Shown here: positions 52,153 through 62,000 of the stretch, piece by piece
Position numbering within the stretch: position 1 is the stretch's first letter
Layout of the letters: each line of letters begins with the position of its first letter
DNA from: Planctomycetia bacterium
Lineage (GTDB): Bacteria > Planctomycetota > Planctomycetia > Pirellulales > Thermoguttaceae
Assembly: GCA_030535245.1 (NCBI GenBank)
Contig: JAUNBJ010000001.1
Location: 52,044-116,043, forward strand
Direction: 5' to 3'
Length of the DNA: 64,000 nt
The notes under the pieces: generated by a model
Seen by the model: only the letters and a program-made list of their open reading frames with translations
Told to the model about the DNA's origin: nothing
Databases searched by the model: none
Program-made: the position numbers and the translations under genes

Positions 52153-53991
52153 ATGATTACGTTCATTCATCCCTACGCGTTTGTCTGGCTTTTGCTGGCG
52201 ATTCCGTTGTTGCTGTTTTACCTTTGGCCAGTGCGTCCGACGAAGGTGGAGACGACCACGGGGGTTCTCTGGCAGCGGGCGTTACCGTTGATACATCCCC
52301 GACGTGCGTGGCAGCCGTGGCGATGGGTGGTGTCGCTTGTGGTGCAGCTTTTGGTGTTGTTGGTTCTGGTGACAGCGCTTGCGGAACCATGCTGGCGGCG
52401 TCCGCAGCGGATTGCGTTGGTGCTGGACGGCACGTCGAGCATGAGCGTGCAGGATGCCGACGGTCGAACGCGGCAGGACAAGGCGATGGAGAAGGCGCGG
52501 GAGTTGGTCGCCCGGCTGGGGTACAACGATTCCATGGCGGTGATCGCGGTGGCCGACGAGATTCAGATCGTGTCGCGCATGTCGAACAACCGGGAAGCGA
52601 TTGCGCAGCTGCTGGAACCGATTCAGCTGGGGCATGGAAAAGCGTCGATTCAGGAGGCGGTTTCCATGGCGGTTTCGCTGATTACGGCGGCGTCGGGCGG
52701 GGAGTTTGACCCGGAAACGAACCATGTGGTGTTGTTGAGCGACGGTTGTTTTCCTCATGCGGATTCGGTGTTGGCCGACGAGAAGGTGAGTTGGATTCCG
52801 GTGGGAACGTCGGTGGGGAATGTGGAGCTGGAAAATGTCGTGGCGTCGCGTCGTAACACGGCGGCCCCGGAGGAATTTGAGATTCTGGTGACGCTGGAAA
52901 ATTATTCCGACGCGGAGGTTTCCGGTTCGGTATCGCTGAAGCTGGACGACCAGCCGTTTGCCACGGAAGTGCTGAAAATTCCAGCGGCCCCCAACGGAGG
53001 GCGTTGGACGCATATTTTCACAGGGAAAGACCCCAGGGAGCATCGTGTCACGGCGGAGTTTTCCACGAAAACGGGCGATGCGCTTCTGGAGGACAACCTG
53101 CTGGAAACGACGTTGCCGGAGGCGTTTTGTTATCAGGTGACGTTGATTTCGCGTGGGGAGAGAAACGCACTTTTGCGGGAGGCGTTCGAGACGTTGCCGG
53201 AGGTGCGGCTGATTTCCAAATTCACGAAAAAGGAGCGAATCCAGGCGATTTCCTGCCAGGAGGGGACGACGCCAAAGGGGGTACGGCAGTATCCTGTCGT
53301 GGTGTACGACCGGGTGCTTCCGGAGGATTTCGAATCGGAGAACATGGCGGGGGCGCGGGTGATTTTTATCGCTCCGCCAGCTGCGTCGCCGCTTTGGGAG
53401 CGTGCGGAGGAGACGCGGGATTACGTGGTGATGCCGTGGCTGGACGGTTGGAAGAACGGCGTTTCGGTGGCGGGGGTGGGATTCAACGAAACGCACCGTT
53501 TGACGCCGAAAGTCGCGTCGGTTCCGTGGTTGTTTTCGCAAAGTGCGCTTCAGGTGGCAGAAGCTCCTGCGGCGGGGGAAGAAGAAAACTACGCGAAGGG
53601 GGCGAAAACGGTTGCGATGACCGAGCTGGTCTGGGGGATCGACACGGGCGGTTCCGGCGTGGAAAAGCCGCTTCGAGCGGTGTTGGTTTCGTGCGATTTG
53701 ACGAAAAGCGACTGGCTTTTGTCGGACAGTTTCCCACGTTTTTTGCGGTATTCGCTGGACTGGCTGGCGGGGTCGGAGGCGTCGCGCAAGCGGATTCAGG
53801 ATGGATTTGAACCAGAGTGGAACGTGGCGGACAACACGCGGGACTGCAACCTGAACGTTCCGCCGGCGCCGGAGAAGGTGTTTCGTTTTCCGGGCGAGGA
53901 TGTGGTTCCGCTGTGGTTGATTCTTGTCACGTTGCTTGTCCCCTTGATGATGGTGGAATGGGCGCTTTACCAGCGGCGTTGGATGGAGTAA
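52153..53991 (+). CDS. BatA-type vWA membrane protein
   Basis: 612 residues. The N-terminus MITFIHPYAFVWLLLAIPLL is the BatA membrane motif; a second helix lies near residues 57-77. IALVLDGTSSMSVQD near residue 95 is the MIDAS, with Thr in place of the first Ser (DxTxS). NHVVLLSDGCF follows. A beta-rich middle (EFEILVTLENYSDAEVSGSV) resembles CARDB-type domains, then a GATase-like region, and a final helix near 585-605. Partner of the upstream MoxR and DUF58 proteins; one of four vWA-type proteins in this cluster. Confidence 0.85.
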   Translation: MITFIHPYAFVWLLLAIPLLLFYLWPVRPTKVETTTGVLWQRALPLIHPRRAWQPWRWVVSLVVQLLVLLVLVTALAEPCWRRPQRIALVLDGTSSMSVQDADGRTRQDKAMEKARELVARLGYNDSMAVIAVADEIQIVSRMSNNREAIAQLLEPIQLGHGKASIQEAVSMAVSLITAASGGEFDPETNHVVLLSDGCFPHADSVLADEKVSWIPVGTSVGNVELENVVASRRNTAAPEEFEILVTLENYSDAEVSGSVSLKLDDQPFATEVLKIPAAPNGGRWTHIFTGKDPREHRVTAEFSTKTGDALLEDNLLETTLPEAFCYQVTLISRGERNALLREAFETLPEVRLISKFTKKERIQAISCQEGTTPKGVRQYPVVVYDRVLPEDFESENMAGARVIFIAPPAASPLWERAEETRDYVVMPWLDGWKNGVSVAGVGFNETHRLTPKVASVPWLFSQSALQVAEAPAAGEEENYAKGAKTVAMTELVWGIDTGGSGVEKPLRAVLVSCDLTKSDWLLSDSFPRFLRYSLDWLAGSEASRKRIQDGFEPEWNVADNTRDCNLNVPPAPEKVFRFPGEDVVPLWLILVTLLVPLMMVEWALYQRRWME

Positions 53992-53996
53992 GACGA

Positions 53997-56495
53997 ATGA
54001 CCTTTTTAACCGAGCGTATTTACCTGATTCTTTGGGTGTTTGTCCTGATTCCGGTGGTGATTTACTGGCGGCGGGGTTTGGCGGGGTATTCGCGTTGGCG
54101 GAGCGGGCTGATCCTTCTGTTGCGGTGTGGGATGGTGGTGTTGTTGACCGTGGCGATGGTGGGGCCGGTGGTGACGTGGAAGAACATGTCGAAATTCGTC
54201 GTGCATGTGCTGGACGTTAGCGGCAGCATTCGTTCGAGCCGTTCGTTCTGGGATTTGGAGGACGCCGCGATGTTCCCGCCTGCCGATCCGGAAAGTCGGG
54301 ATCGGGCGGTTTATCTGCCATATGCGCGGACGGTGGGCAAGACGTCCGATACGGCGTCGGAGTTGGCGTTGGATTCTTCCGACGCGTCGGCGACCGATTT
54401 GTCGGCGGTGCTGGCGGCGGCGACGGCGTTGGCTCCGGAGGATCACGTTCCGGAAGTGGTGCTGTACACGGATGGGACGTACAACATCGGTTCCGAGCCA
54501 CGGAGTGTCACGCGGTCGGTTCCGGTGAAGGTCGTGCATCGTCATCCGGCGGGGAAGAACGGGCATCCGGAGACGTGGCTTGCGCGACTGGAAACGCCCC
54601 CGTCGGCCTGCGAGGGGGAAGTGGTTGGCATGGACGCGTTCGTGCAGACGACCGATGCCATTGGCGAGCTGAAACTGACGCTTGCCCGCAACGGGGAAAC
54701 GCTGGAGACGCAGACGCTGGTATTCGAGAAACCGGGGACACGCGGGGTACGTTTTCAGGCACCGGTGACGCCCAAACCGGGCACGTTGCAGACCGATTGG
54801 ACGGTGACGATTGCACCTTCCGAAGCGGTGGATCAGCAGCGGGAGAACAACGTGCTTTCCGCCGTGACGCGGATTGTGCCGCATCAGCGGGTGCTGTTGG
54901 TGGAGCGTGAGGCGATGCTTGGCGAGAAACTGGTGCGTGCGTTGAAGAAGGAATATATGGAGGTGGAGTGCTGCCTGCCGGAGAAGATTCCCACGCAGCT
55001 GTCGGATTTGCAGCATTATGGGCTGGTGATTCTTTCCAACATTCCAGCGTCGCGGGTGCCGACGGATTCCATGCTGGCACTGCGGGAGTTTGTGACGAAA
55101 TATGGCGGTGGGCTGATGGTGCTGGGCGGCAATCAGGCGTTTACGTCGGGCGGTTATCATTTAACGCCGGTGGAGGATATTTTGCCGGTGGTTTGCGTCG
55201 AGGATACGAAGCGGGAACGGGAGGGTGTCGGGCTGGTGCTGGTGGTGGACCGTTCGGAATCGATGAAGGCGGGGAATGCCATTGGTCTGGCGAAGGAAGC
55301 GGTAAAGCGTGCGTTGGAGGTCTTGGGGCCGCAGGATCAGGTGGGGGTATTGGTGTATGCCGACACGAGCGGTTGGGTGGTTCCGATGTGCGTCATGACG
55401 GAGACAAACAAGAGCCAGGCTTACGAAAACATCGACAAACTGAAGGCGATCAGCGTGACGAACATGGCTCCGGCGATGGAGAAGGCGTATTATGCCCTGA
55501 TGGAATCGTCGGCGCCGCGAAAGCATATCATCGTGATGACGGACGGCGTTTCCAATCCGGACGATTTCGGAGCGTTGGCCCAGCGGATTCACGATTCGGG
55601 GATTACGATTTCGACGATTGCGCTGGGGGACGAGGCGGAACCGAACGTGTTGGCCGACATTGCCAGCATTGGTCAGGGGAACGCGTACCTCTGCACCGAC
55701 CCGGCTTCCATGCCGCAGATTTTCGCAGCGGAAACGGCGTCGGCGGCCCGGTTGGGGGTGATGGAGGGGCAGGCTCCGGTGCGTCAGATTTCGTCGATTC
55801 CGGGATTTTTGAACTTTGACTTCACGAAGATGCCGCCGCTTTTGGGCTACGTGCAGACGCGAGCCAAACCGGGAAGTCGGACGATTTTTGAAAGTGCCGC
55901 CGGCGACCCGCTTCTGGTCTGGTGGAAGCAGGGACGGGGCAAGGTGATTGCGTTTACTTCCGGAATGGAATCGCACTGGATCGAGACATGGAGCCGCGGT
56001 TGGGACGATTTCTCCCGGTTCTGGGGGCGACTGGTCACGCACGCCATGCGGAATCCGGGCCGCGACATGCGGGTGAACGTGACGTTTGACGACCGCTGGA
56101 TGAACGTGACGCTGGGGGTTCCCTATGGCGTGACGCTGAAAGAGGAACCGTTCTTGCAGGTAAACGAGGAGGAAACGCGGTTGGTCAACGTCGCGCCGGG
56201 GCTTTATGCGGGGCGAAGGCAGGTCGATTTCACGCAAAAATACGATGTAGCGGTACGGGGCGTCGCGTCCACCGGCCCGTTTACGTGGAAGGCCACGACC
56301 GTGCCGACGTTTACCAGCGAGTACCGCCCCGACCGTCAGAAAGACGCACGGCCGGCACTTGAAAAAATCCAGGAGGAAACGAAGGCGGCGGAAGCGTCGC
56401 TGTTCGTGTGGCAGACGTTGCGGTTCTGGCGGTATTTCCTGCTGGCGGGAATTTTGGTATGGTTCATGGAAATTGGTTTTCGGAGGGCAAAATGA
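53997..56495 (+). CDS. Large membrane protein with two vWA motifs and a GATase-like domain
   Basis: 832 residues from the ATG at 53997, with GGAG eight bases before; longer in-frame extension upstream lies inside the previous gene. Helices near 8-23, 35-53 and at the C-terminus (about 808-825). FVVHVLDVSGSIRSS (~70) and GLVLVVDRSESMKAG (~415) are two MIDAS motifs. Between them YGLVILSNIPASRVP and GGGLMVLGGNQAFTSGGY form a glutamine-amidotransferase-like segment, and HIIVMTDGVSNPDD completes the second vWA. This architecture is common in planctomycetes beside MoxR. Its TGA overlaps the start of the next gene (ATGA). Confidence 0.85.
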   Translation: MTFLTERIYLILWVFVLIPVVIYWRRGLAGYSRWRSGLILLLRCGMVVLLTVAMVGPVVTWKNMSKFVVHVLDVSGSIRSSRSFWDLEDAAMFPPADPESRDRAVYLPYARTVGKTSDTASELALDSSDASATDLSAVLAAATALAPEDHVPEVVLYTDGTYNIGSEPRSVTRSVPVKVVHRHPAGKNGHPETWLARLETPPSACEGEVVGMDAFVQTTDAIGELKLTLARNGETLETQTLVFEKPGTRGVRFQAPVTPKPGTLQTDWTVTIAPSEAVDQQRENNVLSAVTRIVPHQRVLLVEREAMLGEKLVRALKKEYMEVECCLPEKIPTQLSDLQHYGLVILSNIPASRVPTDSMLALREFVTKYGGGLMVLGGNQAFTSGGYHLTPVEDILPVVCVEDTKREREGVGLVLVVDRSESMKAGNAIGLAKEAVKRALEVLGPQDQVGVLVYADTSGWVVPMCVMTETNKSQAYENIDKLKAISVTNMAPAMEKAYYALMESSAPRKHIIVMTDGVSNPDDFGALAQRIHDSGITISTIALGDEAEPNVLADIASIGQGNAYLCTDPASMPQIFAAETASAARLGVMEGQAPVRQISSIPGFLNFDFTKMPPLLGYVQTRAKPGSRTIFESAAGDPLLVWWKQGRGKVIAFTSGMESHWIETWSRGWDDFSRFWGRLVTHAMRNPGRDMRVNVTFDDRWMNVTLGVPYGVTLKEEPFLQVNEEETRLVNVAPGLYAGRRQVDFTQKYDVAVRGVASTGPFTWKATTVPTFTSEYRPDRQKDARPALEKIQEETKAAEASLFVWQTLRFWRYFLLAGILVWFMEIGFRRAK

Positions 56496-57412
56496 AAAAC
56501 GTATGGTGGATGGGACTGATTTTTTTTACCGGAACGCTTTTTGCGGAAACGCCGTTTCGCGTGGAAGAACAGGAGGGCGGGGCGATCGCGCTTTATGAAA
56601 ACGACGCCCCCCTTTGGGTATATCAATATCGCCAGAAAGTCCATGATTGGGTGGCTCCCACCGATCGCCGACGCGTGGCCGGGTGCTATTTTCATCCGCT
56701 TTACGGGATTCATAGCGAGGTGCTGACCAACAACGCCAGCACGTGGGATAATCACCAGCACCATCATGGGCTTTGGACGTCGTTCTTCACATTCATTGTC
56801 CATGAGAAAGACGGTTCCCAAACGGCATACGACACGTGGACCGACGAAGGCCCCGTGAAAAAGGATTTCGTCTCGTGGGGTGAAAAAATCGCTTCCGACG
56901 ACGCGTACACGTTCACCGTTCACAACGCCTGCTTTCTTTATAAAGATGGCAAGCCGGTGCGGAAATATCTGGACGAAACGCTGAAAGCCACAACCCATAA
57001 AACGCAAAAAGACACGAACCAGGGTGCGACACGAACCCTCGACCTGGAATACACATGGACCGCCTGCGACAACGCCGTGACGTTAGCGGGCGACCGCCGG
57101 AACGGAAAGAATTTCTCGTCGCTCGCCATTCGTTTCGTAAAACCGGAAAAGAAAACGATCATCACCGGCCCCCAGGGGGAAATTGTCGGCGACCCGCTCC
57201 GCTGCGAAACGCCGTGGGCCAGCTATCGTGAGGATGGCTCAACCCGCAGCTGCGTCACGCTTTACAGCGATCCGGCCAACCCCACCCACCCCGGCGGCAT
57301 GGCAATCCGGCACTACGGAATGCTCGTTACCGGCTGGCCCGGAACCGAAGGAATCACTCTCCAGCCCGGCCAGTCCGTTACGTTGAAATACCGCGTCGTG
57401 GTACAGAATTGA
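56492..57412 (+). CDS. Exported DUF6807 (PmoA-like) protein
   Basis: 306 residues from the ATG at 56492, with CGGAGGG upstream and a 4-bp overlap with the preceding gene. Signal peptide 1-18 (ending LFAE). WVYQYR, FHPLYG and DNHQHHHGLWTSFF near residue 90 match the family annotated as PmoA (methane oxygenase), now DUF6807, widespread in planctomycetes with sugar-related oxidoreductases. The four-histidine cluster could bind metal. There is no reason to assume methane oxidation. Its stop codon lies in an A/T-rich repeat. Confidence 0.8.
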   Translation: MKNVWWMGLIFFTGTLFAETPFRVEEQEGGAIALYENDAPLWVYQYRQKVHDWVAPTDRRRVAGCYFHPLYGIHSEVLTNNASTWDNHQHHHGLWTSFFTFIVHEKDGSQTAYDTWTDEGPVKKDFVSWGEKIASDDAYTFTVHNACFLYKDGKPVRKYLDETLKATTHKTQKDTNQGATRTLDLEYTWTACDNAVTLAGDRRNGKNFSSLAIRFVKPEKKTIITGPQGEIVGDPLRCETPWASYREDGSTRSCVTLYSDPANPTHPGGMAIRHYGMLVTGWPGTEGITLQPGQSVTLKYRVVVQN

Positions 57413-57539
57413 TAATTAATAATTGGTTAATGGTTAATGGTTAATGGGGTTGTGCGGGCCGTTTTCTGGGGAATGAGAATGTTACTCACTCCCGCAAAAA
57501 ACGGGTCGAATAAAAATAATTATCAATTATCAATTATCC
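57408..57539. repeat. A/T-rich repeats flanking the gap between convergent genes
   Basis: Left end: ATTGATAATTAATAATTGG followed by three TTAATGG units (57408-57446). Right end: AATAATTATCAATTATCAAT (57516-57535) and adjacent bases, the inverted counterpart. Each end overlaps or touches the stop codon of its neighbour gene. The ~70 bp between contain CCCGCAAAAAACGGG, a small hairpin. The whole could be one non-coding element or two independent repeats. Confidence 0.6.
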
Positions 57540-58727
57540 TTACCGTCCCTTGACGTTGTACAAAGGTTTGATGAGGAACGCGACCTCGACGGTCGGCTCA
57601 ATACATTGCAAAATCCCCTCCATCGGTTTGTAGGCGTCGGGAGCCTCGTCCAGAGCGTATTCCAACGACGTCGTGTAAACGCCATGCTGGGCCATATCCT
57701 CTTTGACGCTGGCAAGCTGCACGACCTGTTTGGCTTGGGAACGGCTCATGAGCCGCCCGGCCCCGTGGGGTGCGGAGAAGTTCCAGTCGTCGTTTCCCTT
57801 CCCGCGACAGACCGCCAGCCCGTCGCGCATGTTGAACGGAATGAGGCACGCTTCCCCTTCGTGGGCGGCGATGGCCCCTTTGCGAAGGACCATTTCGTCC
57901 AGATCAACGTAATTGTGCATGGACGTGATCCATTCCTCGAACGCTTCCTCGTGGAAGAAGTTCTGGAGAATATCACGCAGCATCATCTGATGGTTGATCG
58001 TGGCGAATCGCTGGGCTGCCGCGACGCAGGTCAGATACCGCCTCCAGTACGGCGTTTCCGGGTCGAGAAAACAGAGGTCTCCGGGAATGGAGTATCCTTT
58101 TTCCCGACAATACTTTTCCGCATGGTACTGGTAAATATTGGCGGTCGTCATTCCAAATTGGCGGCTCCCACTGTGAGCGGAGAGCCAGAGCCGACCTTCA
58201 GGATCCCTCCCCAACTCCAGAAAATGGTTTCCAGACCCCAACGACTTTAACTGTTGCAAAATCGGGGTTTTCAGGGCAAGCTGCGGCGGGGCGTCTTCGT
58301 CGAGAATCTTCTCGGCTTCCTCGAACAACACCTTGTCGGCATGACGGAACGTTGCACGATCGACTTTCGTCCAGGTTTTTTGTATGGTTTGCAGGTAGGC
58401 ACCGGCCCCCAGGGGGATGTTCTGCCGGATGAAGCGGTCGAATTCCGCGAAATCGGGGATTTGGGTCGTTTTCAGGCGGCCGGTCGTCACGGAGCAACCC
58501 AGATCGACCCCCACGATATTGGGGCTGATTCGTGGAGCCTCCCGATTCAGTCGCTGCGTAAAGCCGATCACGCACCCTTTCCCGGTATGCACATCCGGCA
58601 TGACCCGCACCTGCGTTCCCTCGGCCAGCATGGAATTCATGATTTGCCGCAACTGCCCCATCACCTGATAGTCCTGGGTTCCATCGTTGAAAATTTTCGC
58701 CGTACCGTACTTCCCTGAAATTTCCAT
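57540..58727 (-). CDS. rtcB: RNA-splicing ligase RtcB
   Basis: 395 residues. RtcB joins 2',3'-cyclic phosphate (or 3'-phosphate) ends to 5'-OH RNA ends with GTP and Mn2+. Seen: MPDVHTGKGCVIGF (metal site), VGVDLGCSV with the metal-binding Asp and Cys, LGSGNHFLEL, SAHSGSRQFG, and PHGAGRLMSRSQA near residue 320, whose histidine is guanylylated. Length is at the short end of the family, as in the RtcB2-like group. No archease or RtcR regulator is beside it. Convergent with the DUF6807 gene; monocistronic. Confidence 0.93.
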   Translation of the reverse strand: MEISGKYGTAKIFNDGTQDYQVMGQLRQIMNSMLAEGTQVRVMPDVHTGKGCVIGFTQRLNREAPRISPNIVGVDLGCSVTTGRLKTTQIPDFAEFDRFIRQNIPLGAGAYLQTIQKTWTKVDRATFRHADKVLFEEAEKILDEDAPPQLALKTPILQQLKSLGSGNHFLELGRDPEGRLWLSAHSGSRQFGMTTANIYQYHAEKYCREKGYSIPGDLCFLDPETPYWRRYLTCVAAAQRFATINHQMMLRDILQNFFHEEAFEEWITSMHNYVDLDEMVLRKGAIAAHEGEACLIPFNMRDGLAVCRGKGNDDWNFSAPHGAGRLMSRSQAKQVVQLASVKEDMAQHGVYTTSLEYALDEAPDAYKPMEGILQCIEPTVEVAFLIKPLYNVKGR

Positions 58728-59018
58728 GTTTTTTCCTCAGTATATCTGTGTTTCGTGGGGATATTTTCTCTTTTAGAATTTTGCAAAATTTGTTGCAACT
58801 TTTGTACGATAGATAAGGTATAATTCATTTCAGCGGAAATGTCAAGTATCCCTATTCCATTTGTTGAAGCGAGCAAGATGAAGGAAAAGATGTTTGACAC
58901 TTTTTTTAAAAATTTTTCCATTTTTTTTCTTTTTTTGTTGACATTTACGAAGGGTGGGGTTACAATATCGTTCATGTGGTTGAACTGCGAATGGTTTTCC
59001 TGAGAAGAAAGGGTTGCT
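58728..59018. other. Divergent intergenic region rtcB / second esterase gene
   Basis: 291 bp without a gene. Very A/T-rich with runs of T (58896-58937) before the promoter at 58938. A short open frame on the minus strand here is low-complexity (Lys/Phe/Ile) and was rejected. Confidence 0.55.
58938..58966 (+). promoter_or_regulatory. Near-consensus sigma70 promoter of the second esterase gene
   Basis: TTGACA (58938-58943), 17-base spacer, TACAAT (58961-58966), preceded by about 40 bases of A/T tracts. The leader of about 45 bases ends in AAAGGG six bases before the ATG. Confidence 0.75.
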
Positions 59019-62000
59019 ATGAAAAATTTCCAATTTACCCCTCCCTTCCAATTTAACAGATTTAACAGAATCGTGGCGTTGGGGTTGGTCTCTCTGTTGG
59101 GTTGGTGTGCTGTTGCGAGGGCGGAAATTACGGATTATACCGGAGGCGCTCTGAATGGGTATCAGGTGGTCTATGAACTGAATATTCCCACCAATGCGGG
59201 GTATGCTACCACAAAACCGGCCTATACGGTGAATAACTCCGCATCGATTCCGCAGACAAATCTGGTCGAGAGTGTAGGTTATTACCTGGTGCTGGGGAGC
59301 GTTTCAGGAACGACAGCGAAAACGGACTGGGTTTTCACCTCCATGACTCCCTTTACGAGCGATTTGACAAAAATCGGCGTTCCGACGGTGGACTCCGGGG
59401 CGGTTTTCCAGACTTACGTGCAAAACCTTTATTACAAATCGAATGTCAGCTCTCTGAACGCAACGAACGGAATAACGGTTTCGCAGGGCAATATTGAATT
59501 CTGGCCGACGAATTATTCCAGAGGGAATACTGCGGGTATCCCAAATGCCAATGCTGATACCTATGATTTTGGCGACAACCGAGATACTAGTGGTAGTCAT
59601 GGTTCCATGCAGGTGCATGATTATCAGAATAAGACAACCGTTTTTGCCTACAATCATTGGGGTGGAACAGACGCAGGAGCCATTGGAATAGGAAACTATA
59701 CGGGAAGCAACCCGGACTGGACGTTTGCGAACAATGCGAAGAGTTACACCACGCGTCAGTTGGGCGTTTATGTCAAGACGCTGAATTTCGATGCGGTAAC
59801 GGATAAGGATCAACGTGCGGTGATTGAAGGCGAAACGGCCAACATGGAAATTGTGTACAAGTACAATGTTGGTACGGACGGAAGTAGTCGAACGACGACG
59901 CTGATTGACAATTCTGCCAGCACAACCAGCACTCTGGCAGGCATGCCGTTGAAACGGACGGGGTATTATTATGAGTTGACGGATAAAGCCGGAAACAAAA
60001 CGTATGCGTACGCTTCTTTCGACGCGTTGACGAACAATCGTGCCAAGACGGGATTGCCGGGAACGTACAGTGCGGATGGACAGACATATTCGACGTTTAC
60101 CCACCAGACCACGGTGGATAATATGACGGTGCAGTCCAATGTGGCGGGGGTCGTCAACGGAACGGGAATTGCGAAGGGAAATGTGGAGATTTGGGGAACG
60201 AATTACGGTACCCAAAATAGCGCCAATATTCCTGGTGCCAGTGATTCAGCGCACGATTTTGGAGATGGCCCAAACACAGGCGGCGGTTATGGTTCTTTCC
60301 AGATTCATAACTATGGGGAAGGGCAAACCGTGATGGCGTTGAACCAGTGGACTTCCAACAATGCCAACGTAGGAATCGGGAACAATCCCAATACGGGGCA
60401 ACCGGGGGCCTGGGGTAACGCACAGCATTCCGACTGGACCTTTGCACAGACTGCCACAAACTATTCCGACGTGAAGTTGTACGTCCTGGCGGAAGCGGCG
60501 ATTGCTCCGGGGATGGAAAGTGTGGCGAATGGCGCGGAATATTCGGTGGTTCAGGGAGCGAAGTTGACTTCTCAAATGTCGACCAATTGGCACGACAATG
60601 GGTTGAAGTACGATATTGTCGACAATGTTTCTACCATGCAGTCCAGCGGAAAACTGTTTGACCGCGTGGGATATTATATGGAATATGCCGCGACGGAAGA
60701 TTCGCCACTTACCTACGTGTTTGTTTCGATGGATGCGTTTACGGACGATATAAGCAAAATCGGCGTTCCAACCAATACGGCGGGCTTCACGTACCAGCAG
60801 ACGGTGAAGAATCTGGAAGTTTCCAGTAACGTCGCGGCCACGGAAGGTATCCTGACGACCGGTTCGTTTAAGAATGGTTATCTGGAATTTTGGCCGTCGA
60901 ATTACGGTTCAGGGAAGGGAAGCGTCATTAGTGAAGGAAGCGGTGTCGTTTTTGACATCAATGATTCTGGTTGGAGTACGAGTGGTGGGCATGGTTCCAT
61001 GCAGGTGCATAATCTGGATACGGGCGAAACGGTCTTTGCGGTGAATCACTTCAATGGAGTAAAGCAATACGGTATTGGAACCAACCCGAACGGTTCGACG
61101 ACGAGTGGATCGGGTGGTGTTCCCCAGTTGGACTGGACGTTTGACCAAAGCAAGAGTGGTTACAAAATTGCCAACATCTACACGTTTGTCCGGGAAGCGG
61201 ACGCGGTTCTGACGACCATGGATGCGACCAGTGGTGTCGATTTCTATCAGCGAGATCGCGGAAGCAATACCGCTGCGGTCGATATTTCCGGGAGTTTCAA
61301 GACCGCCGACGGAGTTTCGATTGACAAAATCCAGGCCTCGGCGGATGGGACGAACTGGGTGGATCTGACGATTGATTCCAGCGGTTCGTACAACGGCTCG
61401 ATTGATTTGTCGGGTGGGTGGCATTACGTGGATGTCCGTGCCCTGGATGCGGGGGGCCAGGTTTTGACCTCCACCACGACCGGGAAAATCGGTGTTGGCG
61501 ATATTTTCATCACGGCGGGACAGTCCAACTCGACGAACTGCGGCGACGCGGCGACCCAGACGCTGACGGGGGATGTCGTTTCCCTCAACCTGGCCACGGG
61601 GCAATGGCAAACGGCCAACGACCCGCAGCCAACGACCGTGAATGGCCGCACGGATGGGAGCAGTCGAGGTTCAACCTGGCCCGCGTTTGGCGACGCACTT
61701 TCGGAAAAGCTCGGCGTTCCTGTCGGGATTGTTTCGGTGGGGTGGAGCGGTTCCAGTATCCAACAGTGGAATCCGGCAAACGTCGATACTTCCGTAAAGG
61801 GTTGGGATACCGCAGGCTTTAACCCAACGGATAGTACCCTTTTTGGACGTCTGGCATACGCGATTCAGGAATTGGACGGAAACGTCGCCGGGATTCTCTG
61901 GCACCAGGGGGAATCCAATGCGGGTTCTACGCAAGAGTATTATCAGACACTTCTGGAAAGCCTCGTGAATGCCTCCTGGGAGGAAGCGGGTTGGGAAATT

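Noticed and set aside
56492..57412. Particulate methane monooxygenase subunit (PmoA)
   Set aside because: Only the misleading family nickname fits; there are no multiple membrane helices and the protein is an exported DUF6807 type.
58661..58975. Minus-strand frame upstream of rtcB
   Set aside because: Lys/Phe/Ile-rich translation of an A/T-rich promoter region; no ribosome site and it overlaps rtcB in another frame.
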